Below, one piece after another: positions 7,693 through 17,017 of a stretch of DNA of 59,352 bases (positions within the stretch are counted from its first letter, which is position 1; every line of letters begins with the position of its first letter). Source of the stretch: Planctomycetaceae bacterium (GTDB lineage: Bacteria > Planctomycetota > Planctomycetia > Planctomycetales > Planctomycetaceae); the NCBI GenBank assembly GCA_028284485.1, contig JANQRQ010000355.1:1-59352 (forward strand). The letters run 5' to 3'. The position numbers and the translations under genes are program-made. The notes beneath the pieces are model-generated. The model worked only from the letters and a program-made list of their open reading frames with translations, did not search any database and was not told the origin of the DNA.

Positions 7693-9165
7693 TCAGACAG
7701 TTTCCACATCATGGGCCTGAGCAATCAAGTCTGAATCAACCGACACGAGATCAGAATCGTCGACCTCCGGTTCCGGCTGGAGCTCGATGACGCGCATCGA
7801 TTTCCATTTCCCTTTGTGAAATCGAATCATAAATCCGATTCCAAGCACCGAAATGTAAACCGTACACGCAACGAAACAACTGATCAGACCACCACCCAAC
7901 CACTCCAGGGCCATGATCGTCGGAAGCACGAGCAAGAATATCGACGCAAACAGCGAGAATACCATTGCGAATCTCGTGTCACCGGCCCCTTTGACGGCGA
8001 ACCCAAAAATGATCGCAAACCCATCGCAAATCGCAAACAACGCCAGAAAACGCAGCAACACCACAACAGTATGCGAGATCGCCGCGAAATCAGCCGGATC
8101 GACGTAGGCCGCGTACGGCCGCAATAAGAGATGCGGCAGCGCCAGATAGATAATCATAAACATTCCCATATAGACGGACGCCAACCAACACGCCGTCCAG
8201 GTCGTCTTCACGGCGAGATCAGGACGTCCTTCCCCGATCCGCATACCAACAAGGATGGACACAGCAATTCCCAACCCCATCATTGGGACGAACGCAAGCG
8301 TGTTGAGATTGAATGCCACGTTCGTTGCTGCCAATTGGGCCGTTCCCAGCCGCCCCACAAACATGATGAAGATCGAAAATCCCGCGACGTCGATAAAAAA
8401 CTGCGTCCCGTTCGGCACACCATAGCGCAGCAGCCGATTCATCAATTCGCGATCGAGACCAAAGTGGGATCGAAACGCGTACCCTTCGGCAACGGAATCC
8501 CGGGAAATCAGCCAGACATAAAGTACACATTGAAGGATACCCGAGCAGACTGTCGCTATCGCTGCGCCGGCCATCCCTAATCCGGGGAGTGAACCGATTC
8601 CAAAAATCATGAAGTAGTCGAAGACGATATTGAAAGCCGTTGCCGCAATGTTGACCCACATGACGACTCTCGTCTTGCCGCGCCCACCGAAAAAGCAGGA
8701 TAAGACTTGCGCCAAAATGATCGGCATCGAACCAGCCGAAAGGATCGCGAAGTAAACCGACTCCAACTGTTGAACGCGATCGGGATGTCCAATGGCCGCA
8801 AAGATCTGTCTCGCAAACAGCGCTGGAACAAGCATCAACAGCCCGGCGACGATTGCAACAAACACTGCTTGCCAAATTGATGCCACGACTCGATCTTTTC
8901 GTCCTGCCCCTCCGTATTGAGCGACAAACGTGTTGGCATACATTGCCACACCGAAAGGCAGACTGATAATCGTCCAATGCATCAAGCCGGCGGGTGTGGC
9001 CGCGGCAATCGCGTCTTGCGAATACCACCACATGTAAAGCCGGTCAACAACGAGCATCAGCGATACAGAGCCGGAACTGAGCATTAGCGGAAAGGCAACT
9101 CGCCATAGTTCGCGCATCGTCCCCGCATCGGAGGAAGCTTGATTTTCTGTGTGCGCGGATACCAT
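7693..9165 (-). CDS. MATE-family efflux transporter
   Basis: A 490-residue integral membrane protein with about 12 hydrophobic helices in two similar halves, as in the MATE (NorM/DinF) exporters that use H+ or Na+ gradients to expel cationic drugs and metabolites. Typical stretches are WRVAFPLMLSSGSVSLMLVV with DRLYMWW in helix 1, QLAATNVAFNLNTLAFVPMM in the seventh-helix region, and GMRIGEGRPDLAVK in the following loop. ATG at 9165 is preceded by GGTGGGAA; an upstream GTG at 9249 would add 28 residues without signal and is less likely. The last 40 residues are an acidic, soluble tail (EPEVDDSDLVSVDSD). No regulator or partner is adjacent, so the substrate is unknown. Confidence 0.92.
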   Translation of the reverse strand: MVSAHTENQASSDAGTMRELWRVAFPLMLSSGSVSLMLVVDRLYMWWYSQDAIAAATPAGLMHWTIISLPFGVAMYANTFVAQYGGAGRKDRVVASIWQAVFVAIVAGLLMLVPALFARQIFAAIGHPDRVQQLESVYFAILSAGSMPIILAQVLSCFFGGRGKTRVVMWVNIAATAFNIVFDYFMIFGIGSLPGLGMAGAAIATVCSGILQCVLYVWLISRDSVAEGYAFRSHFGLDRELMNRLLRYGVPNGTQFFIDVAGFSIFIMFVGRLGTAQLAATNVAFNLNTLAFVPMMGLGIAVSILVGMRIGEGRPDLAVKTTWTACWLASVYMGMFMIIYLALPHLLLRPYAAYVDPADFAAISHTVVVLLRFLALFAICDGFAIIFGFAVKGAGDTRFAMVFSLFASIFLLVLPTIMALEWLGGGLISCFVACTVYISVLGIGFMIRFHKGKWKSMRVIELQPEPEVDDSDLVSVDSDLIAQAHDVETV

Positions 9166-9553
9166 GAGATTCCCACCCGGGTTGTCTGCCTTGAACGATT
9201 TCACGTCGCATGGCCGAATTCGCCTTACCAGTATGAACGAATTCAGCACTTCTGAACATCAGGCAACAGAAACCCGATTGTATGCGACCAATTCCATTTG
9301 TCCGGGTTTGAGGACCGGGATACGAGCAAAAACGGACCGGAATGTGGAATTCAGGGACACGCGTTACGACGACGGGGTTCACTCGAAATACCGCCTTGCT
9401 CCGATTCTTGCGAACAATACGTCGAATCGCTACGGTTCATAACAGAGTTCCCGAAGATTCCCACCATCAATGTCACGGAATTCCCTCAGTGCGAGCACCG
9501 CAATCCTTCGAGCCATTGTCCGTGATCACCGTGAAAAATCGCAGGAGTCGATC
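9166..9553. other. Divergent intergenic region
   Basis: The 388 bases between the MATE gene (minus) and the esterase gene (plus) should hold both promoters. I see no gene, no good consensus promoter pair and no clear repeat in it. Confidence 0.5.
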
Positions 9554-11095
9554 ATGAAGAAATCCTCAAATCTGGCCATGATTCTGACCATCTGGATCGC
9601 CTGCTCCGCGAGTGTGTGTGCCGAAATCAAACCGCACGCTCTCTTCACAGACAATATGGTCTTACAACAGGGGCACGAAATCCCCATTTGGGGGACGGCC
9701 GAACCGGGTGAGCCTGTCTCGGTCACCCTCGGAGAGGAAACCCGAACAACGACGACTGGAAACAATGGACGTTGGATGGTTCGGTTTCCCGCGATTGAAG
9801 AATACGGACCGATCGATCTGAAAATCACCGGCGAGAATACGATTCGTATTAAAAACGCCATCGTCGGTGAAGTCTGGGTCTGTTCCGGTCAATCAAATAT
9901 GGCAATGTCGGTCGCCCGCTCCAACAATGCGGACCACGAAATTGCATCGGCCCAAGACCGTAAGATTCGACTTTTCACTGTACCAAGACGGGTCTCAGCC
10001 GAACCTCAAGCGAACGTCGAGGGCTCTTGGGTGGAATGCAGCCCCGAAACGATTCCAAACTTCTCTGCAGTGGGATACTTTTTCGGACGATCGCTACGGA
10101 AGTCGGTTGACCGACCGGTCGGCCTGATTCAGTCAGCGGTCGGTGGCACACCCGCCGAAGCTTGGACAAGCGACAAGAAGCTTCGGGCTACGAAATCACT
10201 CAAGCCGATCCTCGATCGCTGGGCGGAAATCTTGACGAATCGTGACAAATACGAACAACAATACCAACGGCAACTCGCCAATTGGGAAAAGGCGGCTCAA
10301 AAGGCACGCGATGCGGGGAACGAACCACCCCGTCGCCCGCGACCGCCCTTGGGTCCAGAACATACTGGCCGGGCATCGGGGCTGTACAACGGCATGATCC
10401 AGCCATTAGTTCCCTACGCGATTCGCGGCGCGATCTGGTACCAAGGCGAGGGGAATTCCAAGCGTGCCTATCAATACCGGCAACTCTTTCCCGCGATGAT
10501 TCAAGATTGGCGTGCCCAATGGAAGCAAGGCGACTTTCCATTTCTGTTTGTGCAGTTAGCAAACTATCGTGGCGTGCAAGACGACCCCGGCGAAAGCGAC
10601 TGGGCGGAACTCAGAGAGGCCCAAACCATGACTTTGCAGGAACCCAATACCGGGATGGCCGTCATTATTGATATCGGGGAAGCGGACGACATTCATCCGA
10701 AAAATAAACAAGATGTCGGCCGCCGCTTGGCGCTGGCAGCCCAATCGGTCGCCTACGAGCGTGACGTTGTGCATTCCGGGCCGACGATGAAGTCGATTAC
10801 GATCGAGAAAGACACAATCCGCGTCAATTACAAACACACAGGCAGCGGCCTGGTTGCTAAAGGCGAAAAACTCAAAGGTTTTGCGGTCGCCGGGGCCGAT
10901 CGCAAATTCTATTGGGCCGATGCACAGATCGATGGCGAATCCGTTGTTGTCCACTCCGACAAGGTTTCGAATCCGATTGCGGTCCGATACGCGTGGGCCG
11001 ACAATCCCATCTGCAACTTGTACAACCAGGAAGGGCTCCCCGCCTTGCCGTTTCGTAGTGACGATTGGCCGGGCATCACCGTCGACAGTCACTAG
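9554..11095 (+). CDS. Secreted sialate O-acetylesterase-like enzyme (SGNH fold)
   Basis: A 513-residue secreted esterase of the sialate 9-O-acetylesterase / SASA family, which removes acetyl groups from sugars. ATG at 9554 has AGGAG eight bases upstream and opens a signal peptide ending SASVCA. A beta-sandwich N-terminal part (FTDNMVLQQG, PIWGTAEPGEPVSV) precedes the catalytic domain, where VWVCSGQSNMAMSV carries the nucleophile Ser (GQSNM). The expected Asp and His are in ADDIHPKNKQDVGRRLALAA. Residues ~235-275 are a charged insertion (YQRQLANWEKAAQKARDAGN), perhaps a helical hairpin. Planctomycetes usually carry several such genes and use them on algal or host glycans; that role is inference. 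It stands alone. Confidence 0.9.
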   Translation: MKKSSNLAMILTIWIACSASVCAEIKPHALFTDNMVLQQGHEIPIWGTAEPGEPVSVTLGEETRTTTTGNNGRWMVRFPAIEEYGPIDLKITGENTIRIKNAIVGEVWVCSGQSNMAMSVARSNNADHEIASAQDRKIRLFTVPRRVSAEPQANVEGSWVECSPETIPNFSAVGYFFGRSLRKSVDRPVGLIQSAVGGTPAEAWTSDKKLRATKSLKPILDRWAEILTNRDKYEQQYQRQLANWEKAAQKARDAGNEPPRRPRPPLGPEHTGRASGLYNGMIQPLVPYAIRGAIWYQGEGNSKRAYQYRQLFPAMIQDWRAQWKQGDFPFLFVQLANYRGVQDDPGESDWAELREAQTMTLQEPNTGMAVIIDIGEADDIHPKNKQDVGRRLALAAQSVAYERDVVHSGPTMKSITIEKDTIRVNYKHTGSGLVAKGEKLKGFAVAGADRKFYWADAQIDGESVVVHSDKVSNPIAVRYAWADNPICNLYNQEGLPALPFRSDDWPGITVDSH

Positions 11096-11173
11096 ACCTG
11101 GCAATTGCTCAATACAAGGCACACATAGTCGATTGCGTTCTGCAAAAGCGTTCCCAACGATAGTTGAGACGGC

Positions 11174-12127
11174 ATGGTATCGGAACCGTATCTAATTCGA
11201 TTGGGAACACGACTGAGAGACGGTCTGGACCGCATGGATCCAGACCGCCGAGAGCGTCATCGGTCGTTCATTCTTTCGCAACAGAAGCCGGACGGCGGAT
11301 TCTCCGGTCGTGAAGGGGATTCGGACCTCTACTACACCGGCTTCGCAATTCGCAGTTTGGCGATCCTGGGCGGTTTGACCCCCGACGATTGTGCACGCAT
11401 TAGCCCTTTTATCAAAGCACAAACGAACCGCCGACTGAGCGTGATCGACCTCGTCAGTTGGCTCTATTCTGCATTGGTTGTCCAAGCTTTTGGCGGAGAC
11501 GACCCCTTCGAAAACAGCGATGTCGATTGGGCCGAGTCTATTGCCGAACAGTTAGAAGGTGTCCGCACGGCAGATGGCGGATACGCCAAGACTGAAGAAG
11601 GGGCCGCCGGAAGCACTTATCATTCGTTCTTAGTTGCGCTGACTTATGAATTGATTGGGAAATCGACTCCCAATCCCAATGCGCTGATTCAATTCATCTA
11701 TGACCGCCAACGCGACGATGGTGGCTTTGTCGAAATCGCCCCCATGAAGCGCAGCGGAACCAACCCCACGGCCGCTGCGGTCGCCATGTTAACCATGCTC
11801 GGCGGAATGGACTCAGAACTTCGTGAGGATGTTCGAGAATTCCTCGGAGTAGTGCGCAGTTCCGAGGGAGGCTTTCAAGCGAATACGCGGATACCGTTTG
11901 CCGATGGCCTTTCAACGTTTACCGGCCTGCTCACGGCGCAAGACCTGAAACTCGATGAAATTCTCGACTCCGCGCACGTTGAAAAGTTCCTTTCCGAGTG
12001 GCTGGAGTTTCCAACCGGTGGTTTCCGTGGCGCCAGTTGGGACGAGCAAGCCGATGTCGAATACACGTTTTACGGATTGGGAACGCTCGGTTTGATTTGG
12101 TCCGCCTTGGACTCTCAAAGTTCATAG
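11174..12127 (+). CDS. Prenyltransferase/squalene-cyclase alpha-toroid repeat protein
   Basis: A 317-residue protein built of the alpha-alpha-toroid repeats seen in the beta subunit of Rab geranylgeranyl transferases and in squalene cyclases. Repeat cores with the characteristic DGG-F pattern are QQKPDGGFSGREGDSDLYYT, VRTADGGYAKTEEG, RQRDDGGFVEIAPMK, SSEGGFQANTRI and PTGGFRGASWDEQADVEYT. No signal peptide or membrane segment is apparent, so it is probably cytosolic. These bacterial homologues are common in planctomycetes; the zinc-binding and substrate residues cannot be confirmed here and no alpha-subunit or prenyl synthase gene is adjacent. It follows the esterase gene by 78 bases and converges with the aldolase gene. 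Confidence 0.85.
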   Translation: MVSEPYLIRLGTRLRDGLDRMDPDRRERHRSFILSQQKPDGGFSGREGDSDLYYTGFAIRSLAILGGLTPDDCARISPFIKAQTNRRLSVIDLVSWLYSALVVQAFGGDDPFENSDVDWAESIAEQLEGVRTADGGYAKTEEGAAGSTYHSFLVALTYELIGKSTPNPNALIQFIYDRQRDDGGFVEIAPMKRSGTNPTAAAVAMLTMLGGMDSELREDVREFLGVVRSSEGGFQANTRIPFADGLSTFTGLLTAQDLKLDEILDSAHVEKFLSEWLEFPTGGFRGASWDEQADVEYTFYGLGTLGLIWSALDSQSS

Positions 12128-12181
12128 GTACGGAGCCTAACAAGCGAGAAACGGGGTAACCGCGTGTGGCCGAACTTTCTA

Positions 12182-12961
12182 TCAGGCCTCGAACAAGACC
12201 GAATATTCCTGTTTGACCGCTTGCACGCCTGCATTGATTAACTTCACGTCGCTTGTCGGTGAAATCAAGCTGCAACCCTTGTCCCGCATCATCGCGGCGT
12301 GGTCTGGACTGACGCAAACAGCCCCCCAATGCTTGCCGTGATTGCGACACGCCGCCGAAACGCGGTCGAGCGCTTCTAGACATTTCTCATTCCAGAAGTC
12401 GCCTGTGACGCCCAAGCTTTGACTCAAGTCGGAAGGCCCGACAAAAAGGACATCAACGCCATCGATAGCAGCAATCTGATCGCATTGATCGACGGCACCC
12501 AAGGTCTCGATTTGAATGGCCACAAATGTTTCGCGATTTGCCTTTTCACAGAATTCCCCGGGTGGAATCGTGGCAAACTGCGCATCCCATCCCCCGGTAT
12601 TCAGGCCCCGCGATCCTCGCGGATGAAACTTCGACCAACGCACAAATTCTTCAGCTTGTTCCGCCGAATGGATCTGGGCGGCCATCACTCCTCCACTGCC
12701 GGCTTCGAAACAACGAGTTACCAGCGCGTAGTCGGTTGGGGCCATCCGCACAAAGTTATCCAATCCCTGGCTCCGCGCTGCCAGTGCCGCAATTTCGAGA
12801 TTCTCAATCGAGAAGCCGACATGCTCTAAGTCGAACCAGATCCCGTGAAATCCATCTTGGATCCCCACGATTTGGATAATGTTATGATGGACGATGCGCC
12901 CCACGCCCATTAACCGTACGAGTTCGTTTCGGGCCAATCGTTCTTTAATCGTCTCTGCCAT
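12182..12961 (-). CDS. HpcH/HpaI-family aldolase
   Basis: A 259-residue cytosolic class II pyruvate aldolase of the HpcH/HpaI (2,4-dihydroxyhept-2-ene-1,7-dioate aldolase) family, which cleaves or forms bonds between pyruvate and an aldehyde with a divalent metal. ATG at 12961 lies just behind an excellent ribosome site (GAGAGGAAG). Family marks are FDLEHVGFSIENLE near the N-terminus, a metal-binding Glu in VAIQIETLGAVDQ, and Asp in GVDVLFVGPSDLSQSLG. RGSRGLN occurs in the usual loop. The TTG-initiated extension to 13000 is not needed. The gene is divergent from the radical SAM gene (156 bases). The natural substrate cannot be told from sequence. Confidence 0.9.
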   Translation of the reverse strand: MAETIKERLARNELVRLMGVGRIVHHNIIQIVGIQDGFHGIWFDLEHVGFSIENLEIAALAARSQGLDNFVRMAPTDYALVTRCFEAGSGGVMAAQIHSAEQAEEFVRWSKFHPRGSRGLNTGGWDAQFATIPPGEFCEKANRETFVAIQIETLGAVDQCDQIAAIDGVDVLFVGPSDLSQSLGVTGDFWNEKCLEALDRVSAACRNHGKHWGAVCVSPDHAAMMRDKGCSLISPTSDVKLINAGVQAVKQEYSVLFEA

Positions 12962-13116
12962 GTTGCTTCCTCTCGGAATAATTCGTACGTCGTTGTTCAA
13001 TCACTGTTGTTGGCTGACATCTCATTCTGAATTGGCCAGTTTGCCAGCGGCCGCCTAAGATGTCCAGCATGACTGCCGAGAGGAATGACAGTGCCGGTTA
13101 GAATCAAATCCTCGAT

Positions 13117-13971
13117 ATGAATGTCAGCCTGACAACAATCAAGAATGTTCTGACGCGGACATCGGGGTATTTGACCGATGTCACATCGCATTCCATGCAG
13201 CCATACTGTGGATGCGCGTTCGGCAATAGTTTGTGCGGTGTTGGCTGCTACGTTAAACATAATGGCCATTTGCTCAAAGGGCGGCCCTGGGGCAGTTTTC
13301 TCGAAGTTCGCACGAACGCTGCCGACTCGTATCGCGCTCATTATGAACGAGAACAGGCCTGGGGGCGCAAGCATCGGGAACGGTTTTCTATTTTTTGCTC
13401 CAGCGCGACCGATCCATTCGTCCCGCAGGAACGCCGTTACGGTATTACGACTTCCCTCCTGCAGACGATGGTCAACTTCCCACCCGATTCGTTAATTCTC
13501 CAAACGCATTCTCATGCCGTCGTCGATTCGTTGGAACTGCTGCTACAACTCGCCGACCAGACGAGCGTTCGGATACACGTCACGATCGAAACAGACCGAG
13601 AGAGGTTACCGGGACTTCCGCGCCACGCCACTCCGATCGACAAACGGTTCGATGCTTGTCGCACACTGCAGCAAGCGGGACTGTTTACTGTCGTGACAGT
13701 CGCTCCGTTACTGCCCATCGCTGATCCGCCGAAGTTCTTTGAACGGATCGCCGGCTGTGCCGACGCGTGCGTGTTGGACCACTTTGTGGAAGGAGACGGA
13801 TCGCCCGATGGTCGCCGGACATTGCGAACCGAATTGCCGAAGGCCATGGCAGAGGTTTGTCCAGAATCCGTTCAGCTCGAATACCGCGAGCAAATCGCCA
13901 ACATCGCGCGAGCTTGGCTGCCGGGGCGTGTGGGAATCGGCATTTCGGGATTCGCGGGCGAATATTTCTGA
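13117..13971 (+). CDS. SPL-family radical SAM protein with unusual cysteine spacing
   Basis: A 284-residue radical SAM protein related to spore photoproduct lyase and its Rv2578c-like relatives. The N-terminus reads VLTRTSGYLTDVTSHSMQPY and then CGCAFGNSLCGVGCYVKHN, where the iron-sulfur cysteines are expected. The spacing is C-x6-C-x3-C (with one more Cys two places before) instead of the usual C-x3-C-x2-C. FCSSATDPFVPQERRYGIT matches the SSSTDPYQPxE motif of SPL proteins, and RIHVTIETDRERL fits the next strand. It should bind a 4Fe-4S cluster and SAM; the substrate (DNA lesion or otherwise) is unknown. ATG 13117 keeps the conserved leader. It is divergent from the HpcH aldolase gene and ends 62 bases before the convergent hydrolase. 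Confidence 0.75.
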   Translation: MNVSLTTIKNVLTRTSGYLTDVTSHSMQPYCGCAFGNSLCGVGCYVKHNGHLLKGRPWGSFLEVRTNAADSYRAHYEREQAWGRKHRERFSIFCSSATDPFVPQERRYGITTSLLQTMVNFPPDSLILQTHSHAVVDSLELLLQLADQTSVRIHVTIETDRERLPGLPRHATPIDKRFDACRTLQQAGLFTVVTVAPLLPIADPPKFFERIAGCADACVLDHFVEGDGSPDGRRTLRTELPKAMAEVCPESVQLEYREQIANIARAWLPGRVGIGISGFAGEYF

Positions 13972-14033
13972 GAGGAACTCGTCACAAGCATTCTCGGAGC
14001 CAGCGTGCCAAGAAAACCGACATCGGCCAGAAG

Positions 14034-15326
14034 CTACGCCTGCAGCTGCGCATCGAGCCAATCGAATGCTGCGTTTTGCATCTCTTGATCGAAACGATGG
14101 CGTCCCTCGAAAAACCGACCAGCGAATTGATCGGGAACGCCCGCCTTTTCATAGATGGCGGCAATCTTGTTGTTGGACTCGCGCATTCCGCTAAGCGGAT
14201 ACAAACCATCTCCCCGACAATGTTGAACCATCAACGGTTTCGGGGCCATCATGCTGACAACATCGGGGAGATCCAAATACTGATGCAACAACGGCACGAA
14301 GTGGACGAATGAATGTGTATCGACATGCGCTTTGATCATCGGCTTGACAGTTGACATAAAACCGACGACACAAGCCGCCGCAATACGCTCGTCAAGCCCC
14401 GCGAGATATAAGGTTCGATGCCCGCCCATGGAAACTCCGAGGCAACCGACCCGCGTCGGGTCCACCTCTGGACGAGTCAGCAGATAGTCGACCGTCCGCA
14501 TGTCGTCCCAGGTCACGACCCCTGGCCAAGTATAGCCGGCCAATGCCAGCGATTTGACAATCGTCGATTCCTTCGAACGGCAGACGCTGTTGAGGTACTT
14601 TGCATCTTCCATGGAATAGCGAGATCGCTCCCAACCGTAATGCAGGTCCTTATCCATCAACGCGCGACGTTCACCGAACATGAACGTATCGATCGTTATG
14701 ACGACGTAACCGCGCCGAACGAGTTCCGTCGATGTCGGCCGGCCGCCGTAAACCCGATCGTGATACTCCGTCATGACCGGATGATTGTTACCCAAGTCGA
14801 CAACTTTTTCTTTTCCAAACAAAAACATCCCACCATGCGAATGCAAGTCGACAATCGCCGGATGAGGCTTGGTTGTTGCCGCCTTCGGAATATGCAAATA
14901 GGCCGGTACACGAAAATCGGCGGTTGTCGAGAACAGGATCTTCTCGCGAACATATTCCGGGAATTCGCGACGGTCGACAATCTCAGCCGACGGTTGCACC
15001 GGTGCGGGCTGCCGCCCGAAGCACTCCAACAGCTTCGCCCGCCCTGCTTGCTTGAATTCCTCAAGCGATCGAAAGTTGTCACTGAGAAACGACATCGGGA
15101 AGTCGTATCGTCGCGCCATCGAGTCGATCCAGGGGTATTGCGAACCAATGTCCGCGCCTGTCGGCTCGGTCGATCTCGGTTCGTCCGGCGGCGCTGAGCT
15201 GACAGTATCGGAAGGCGTGCTATCTTGCGATAAAACGTCTGCGTTCCCCACGCTTGAGGCGAGAGTCAGTGCACCGGCATGTTTGAGGAAGCTTCGTCGA
15301 TCTGTGCGTCGAGTGAGATGATTCAT
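14034..15326 (-). CDS. Tat-exported alpha/beta hydrolase (acetyl-xylan-esterase/dienelactone-hydrolase-like)
   Basis: A 430-residue exported alpha/beta hydrolase. The N-terminus LTRRTDRRSFLKHAGALTLA is a twin-arginine signal. The nucleophile elbow is GCLGVSMGGHRTLYLAGLDE (GxSxG with Ser in GVSMGG), the likely acid Asp lies in MVQHCRGDGLYP, and the likely His is in FFEGRHRFDQEMQ near the end. HPAIVDLHSHGGMFLFGKEK is the oxyanion-hole strand region. The arrangement fits the planctomycete dienelactone-hydrolase / acetyl-xylan-esterase-like family of secreted esterases. AAGG lies 11 bases before ATG 15326. It is transcribed away from the M28 peptidase gene. Specificity is unknown. Confidence 0.85.
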   Translation of the reverse strand: MNHLTRRTDRRSFLKHAGALTLASSVGNADVLSQDSTPSDTVSSAPPDEPRSTEPTGADIGSQYPWIDSMARRYDFPMSFLSDNFRSLEEFKQAGRAKLLECFGRQPAPVQPSAEIVDRREFPEYVREKILFSTTADFRVPAYLHIPKAATTKPHPAIVDLHSHGGMFLFGKEKVVDLGNNHPVMTEYHDRVYGGRPTSTELVRRGYVVITIDTFMFGERRALMDKDLHYGWERSRYSMEDAKYLNSVCRSKESTIVKSLALAGYTWPGVVTWDDMRTVDYLLTRPEVDPTRVGCLGVSMGGHRTLYLAGLDERIAAACVVGFMSTVKPMIKAHVDTHSFVHFVPLLHQYLDLPDVVSMMAPKPLMVQHCRGDGLYPLSGMRESNNKIAAIYEKAGVPDQFAGRFFEGRHRFDQEMQNAAFDWLDAQLQA

Positions 15327-15653
15327 GAGGCCGTACCTTCTCGTTTCGAAGAAATGTCGCCCTTCATAAAAACCGTTCGGTATTCAGTATTCAAGCGGAA
15401 TATTCCTGCGGATTTGCGACAAGGATCGTGAGTCTCCTGCCACCTTTGCCCAACCCTCTATTGACCGATACCGCGCGACTGTGAATGATTGCAGCAGATC
15501 GCATGGCAGCAAGGGCGAGTTTTGTATCAACTTTTCGCCGTTACCGCTTACATTTCCGACAGGGATGATCGCGCCAGTCGCTTTCGAAGGAGTGGTTTTT
15601 GAGAACAAGCGTGCCGTGCGAGGAATTCTTGTCGCTGTAAATGGACAAATTGC
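15327..15653. other. Divergent intergenic region
   Basis: The 327 bases between the Tat-exported hydrolase (minus) and the M28 peptidase (plus) presumably hold both promoters. I find no gene, no clear promoter hexamers and no repeat. Confidence 0.5.
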
Positions 15654-16724
15654 ATGTTTCGAGTCGTCTTCCAAACGATATCTGTTGTATCGACGGAAAC
15701 GTCTGATCGGCCAAGCGTCGCGTCGCAGCGAGCGGGTAAGACGCGACATATCATCCTCTATGCAATCATCATTTTGGGGGCCGTCTTTTTTATGCTTCCC
15801 GGCACTGAGTATTCGGCCACAACCATCACCTCTCCTGCAGCCGAGACGCGTGCTGAAAAATTTCGTGTCGACCCACGTCGCGCGTATGACTACTTGGTGA
15901 AGATCTGCCGCATTGGCCCCCGGATCAGTGGCACAAACGGAATGGCCGAGCAGCAAAAAGTGTTGCTCGAACACTTCGGCCAATTCGATGCCCGCATTCG
16001 TTTTCAGTCGTTCGACGTTGCGCACCCCCAAACCGGCCAGCCCGTGCGTATGAATAACATGATCGTCTCTTGGCACCCCGATGCCAAACAGCGTGTCGTG
16101 TTGGCGTGTCACTACGATACAAGGCCCTATGCCGACCGGAACCTGATTCATAAGCGAGCGACTTTCATCGGCGCGAACGACGGTGCCAGCGGAGTTGCAT
16201 TGTTTATGGAAATGGCCCACCACATGCAAAATCTCTCGCCCACTTATGGAGTCGATTTCGTCTTTTTTGATGGGGAGGAACTTGTCTACCAACCGGGCGA
16301 CAAATACTTTCTGGGTTCGGAATACTTTTCAAAAGACTACCGCGATAATCCTCCCGGGTATCAGTATGTTTACGGCGTATTGGTCGACATGGTCGCCGAC
16401 CGCAGACTGAACATCAACATGGAAAAGAACAGTCTGAAATATGCGCCGGAACTGACACGCGATATTTGGCAAAAAGCCAAAGAGCTACGAGTCGATGAAT
16501 TCACAATGAGCCGACCGGGACGTTTTGAAGTCCAGGACGACCATTTGCCGATGAACGAAATCGCGCGGATTCCCACCTGTGACATCATCGATTTCGACTA
16601 TCCTTACTGGCACACGTCGAAAGATGTGCCTTCGTCATGCTCGGGCGGTAGCCTGGCTAAAGTAGGCCGTGTCCTGCTGCATTGGCTGGAAGACGTTCCC
16701 GCTCCACAACCGCGGAATCAATAG
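15654..16724 (+). CDS. M28-family zinc aminopeptidase / glutaminyl-cyclase-like, membrane-anchored
   Basis: A 356-residue protein of the M28 peptidase family in the branch that also holds glutaminyl-peptide cyclotransferases. A single membrane segment (IILYAIIILGAVFFMLP, about 34-50) anchors it with the catalytic domain outside. The metal ligands are visible in family order: His in LACHYDTRP, Asp in GANDGASGVALF, Glu in VFFDGEELVY, Asp in YGVLVDMVAD and His in PYWHTSKDVPSSC. GANDGASG with a downstream DGEE is diagnostic. It either trims N-terminal residues or cyclises N-terminal Gln; sequence alone does not decide. ATG 15654 is used; ribosome site weak. A small membrane-protein gene follows after 293 bases. 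Confidence 0.88.
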   Translation: MFRVVFQTISVVSTETSDRPSVASQRAGKTRHIILYAIIILGAVFFMLPGTEYSATTITSPAAETRAEKFRVDPRRAYDYLVKICRIGPRISGTNGMAEQQKVLLEHFGQFDARIRFQSFDVAHPQTGQPVRMNNMIVSWHPDAKQRVVLACHYDTRPYADRNLIHKRATFIGANDGASGVALFMEMAHHMQNLSPTYGVDFVFFDGEELVYQPGDKYFLGSEYFSKDYRDNPPGYQYVYGVLVDMVADRRLNINMEKNSLKYAPELTRDIWQKAKELRVDEFTMSRPGRFEVQDDHLPMNEIARIPTCDIIDFDYPYWHTSKDVPSSCSGGSLAKVGRVLLHWLEDVPAPQPRNQ

Positions 16725-17017
16725 CAGATCCTCGAGTGGGCGAATCAGCCTGCCCCGCTTGGCCTTTGCCATCCAATCGTCGTGGCCAGCGCTGGTCGAA
16801 GCCGCGGGAATTCCAATGCTGCAAAGCGCTGGCAGGTCCGTTATGATGAATCGGTCGCAAGGCATGACGTTTCCCATGCGAAATTGACCGAGCGTGGGAT
16901 TCGCTTCGAAAATCGCCCTCAAGCGTTGCCGCGGCAGAGTCGTATCCACTACCTGAATTCGATATTTCCGACGCCGAAGCATCTATCGGCATCGAAGAGA
17001 CATAGAGAAGTCGGCCA

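Noticed and set aside
8219..9031. Second reading frame of ~270 codons inside the MATE gene
   Set aside because: It runs in the same strand but different frame and gives an Arg/Cys-rich, non-membrane chain; the MATE frame is clearly coding.
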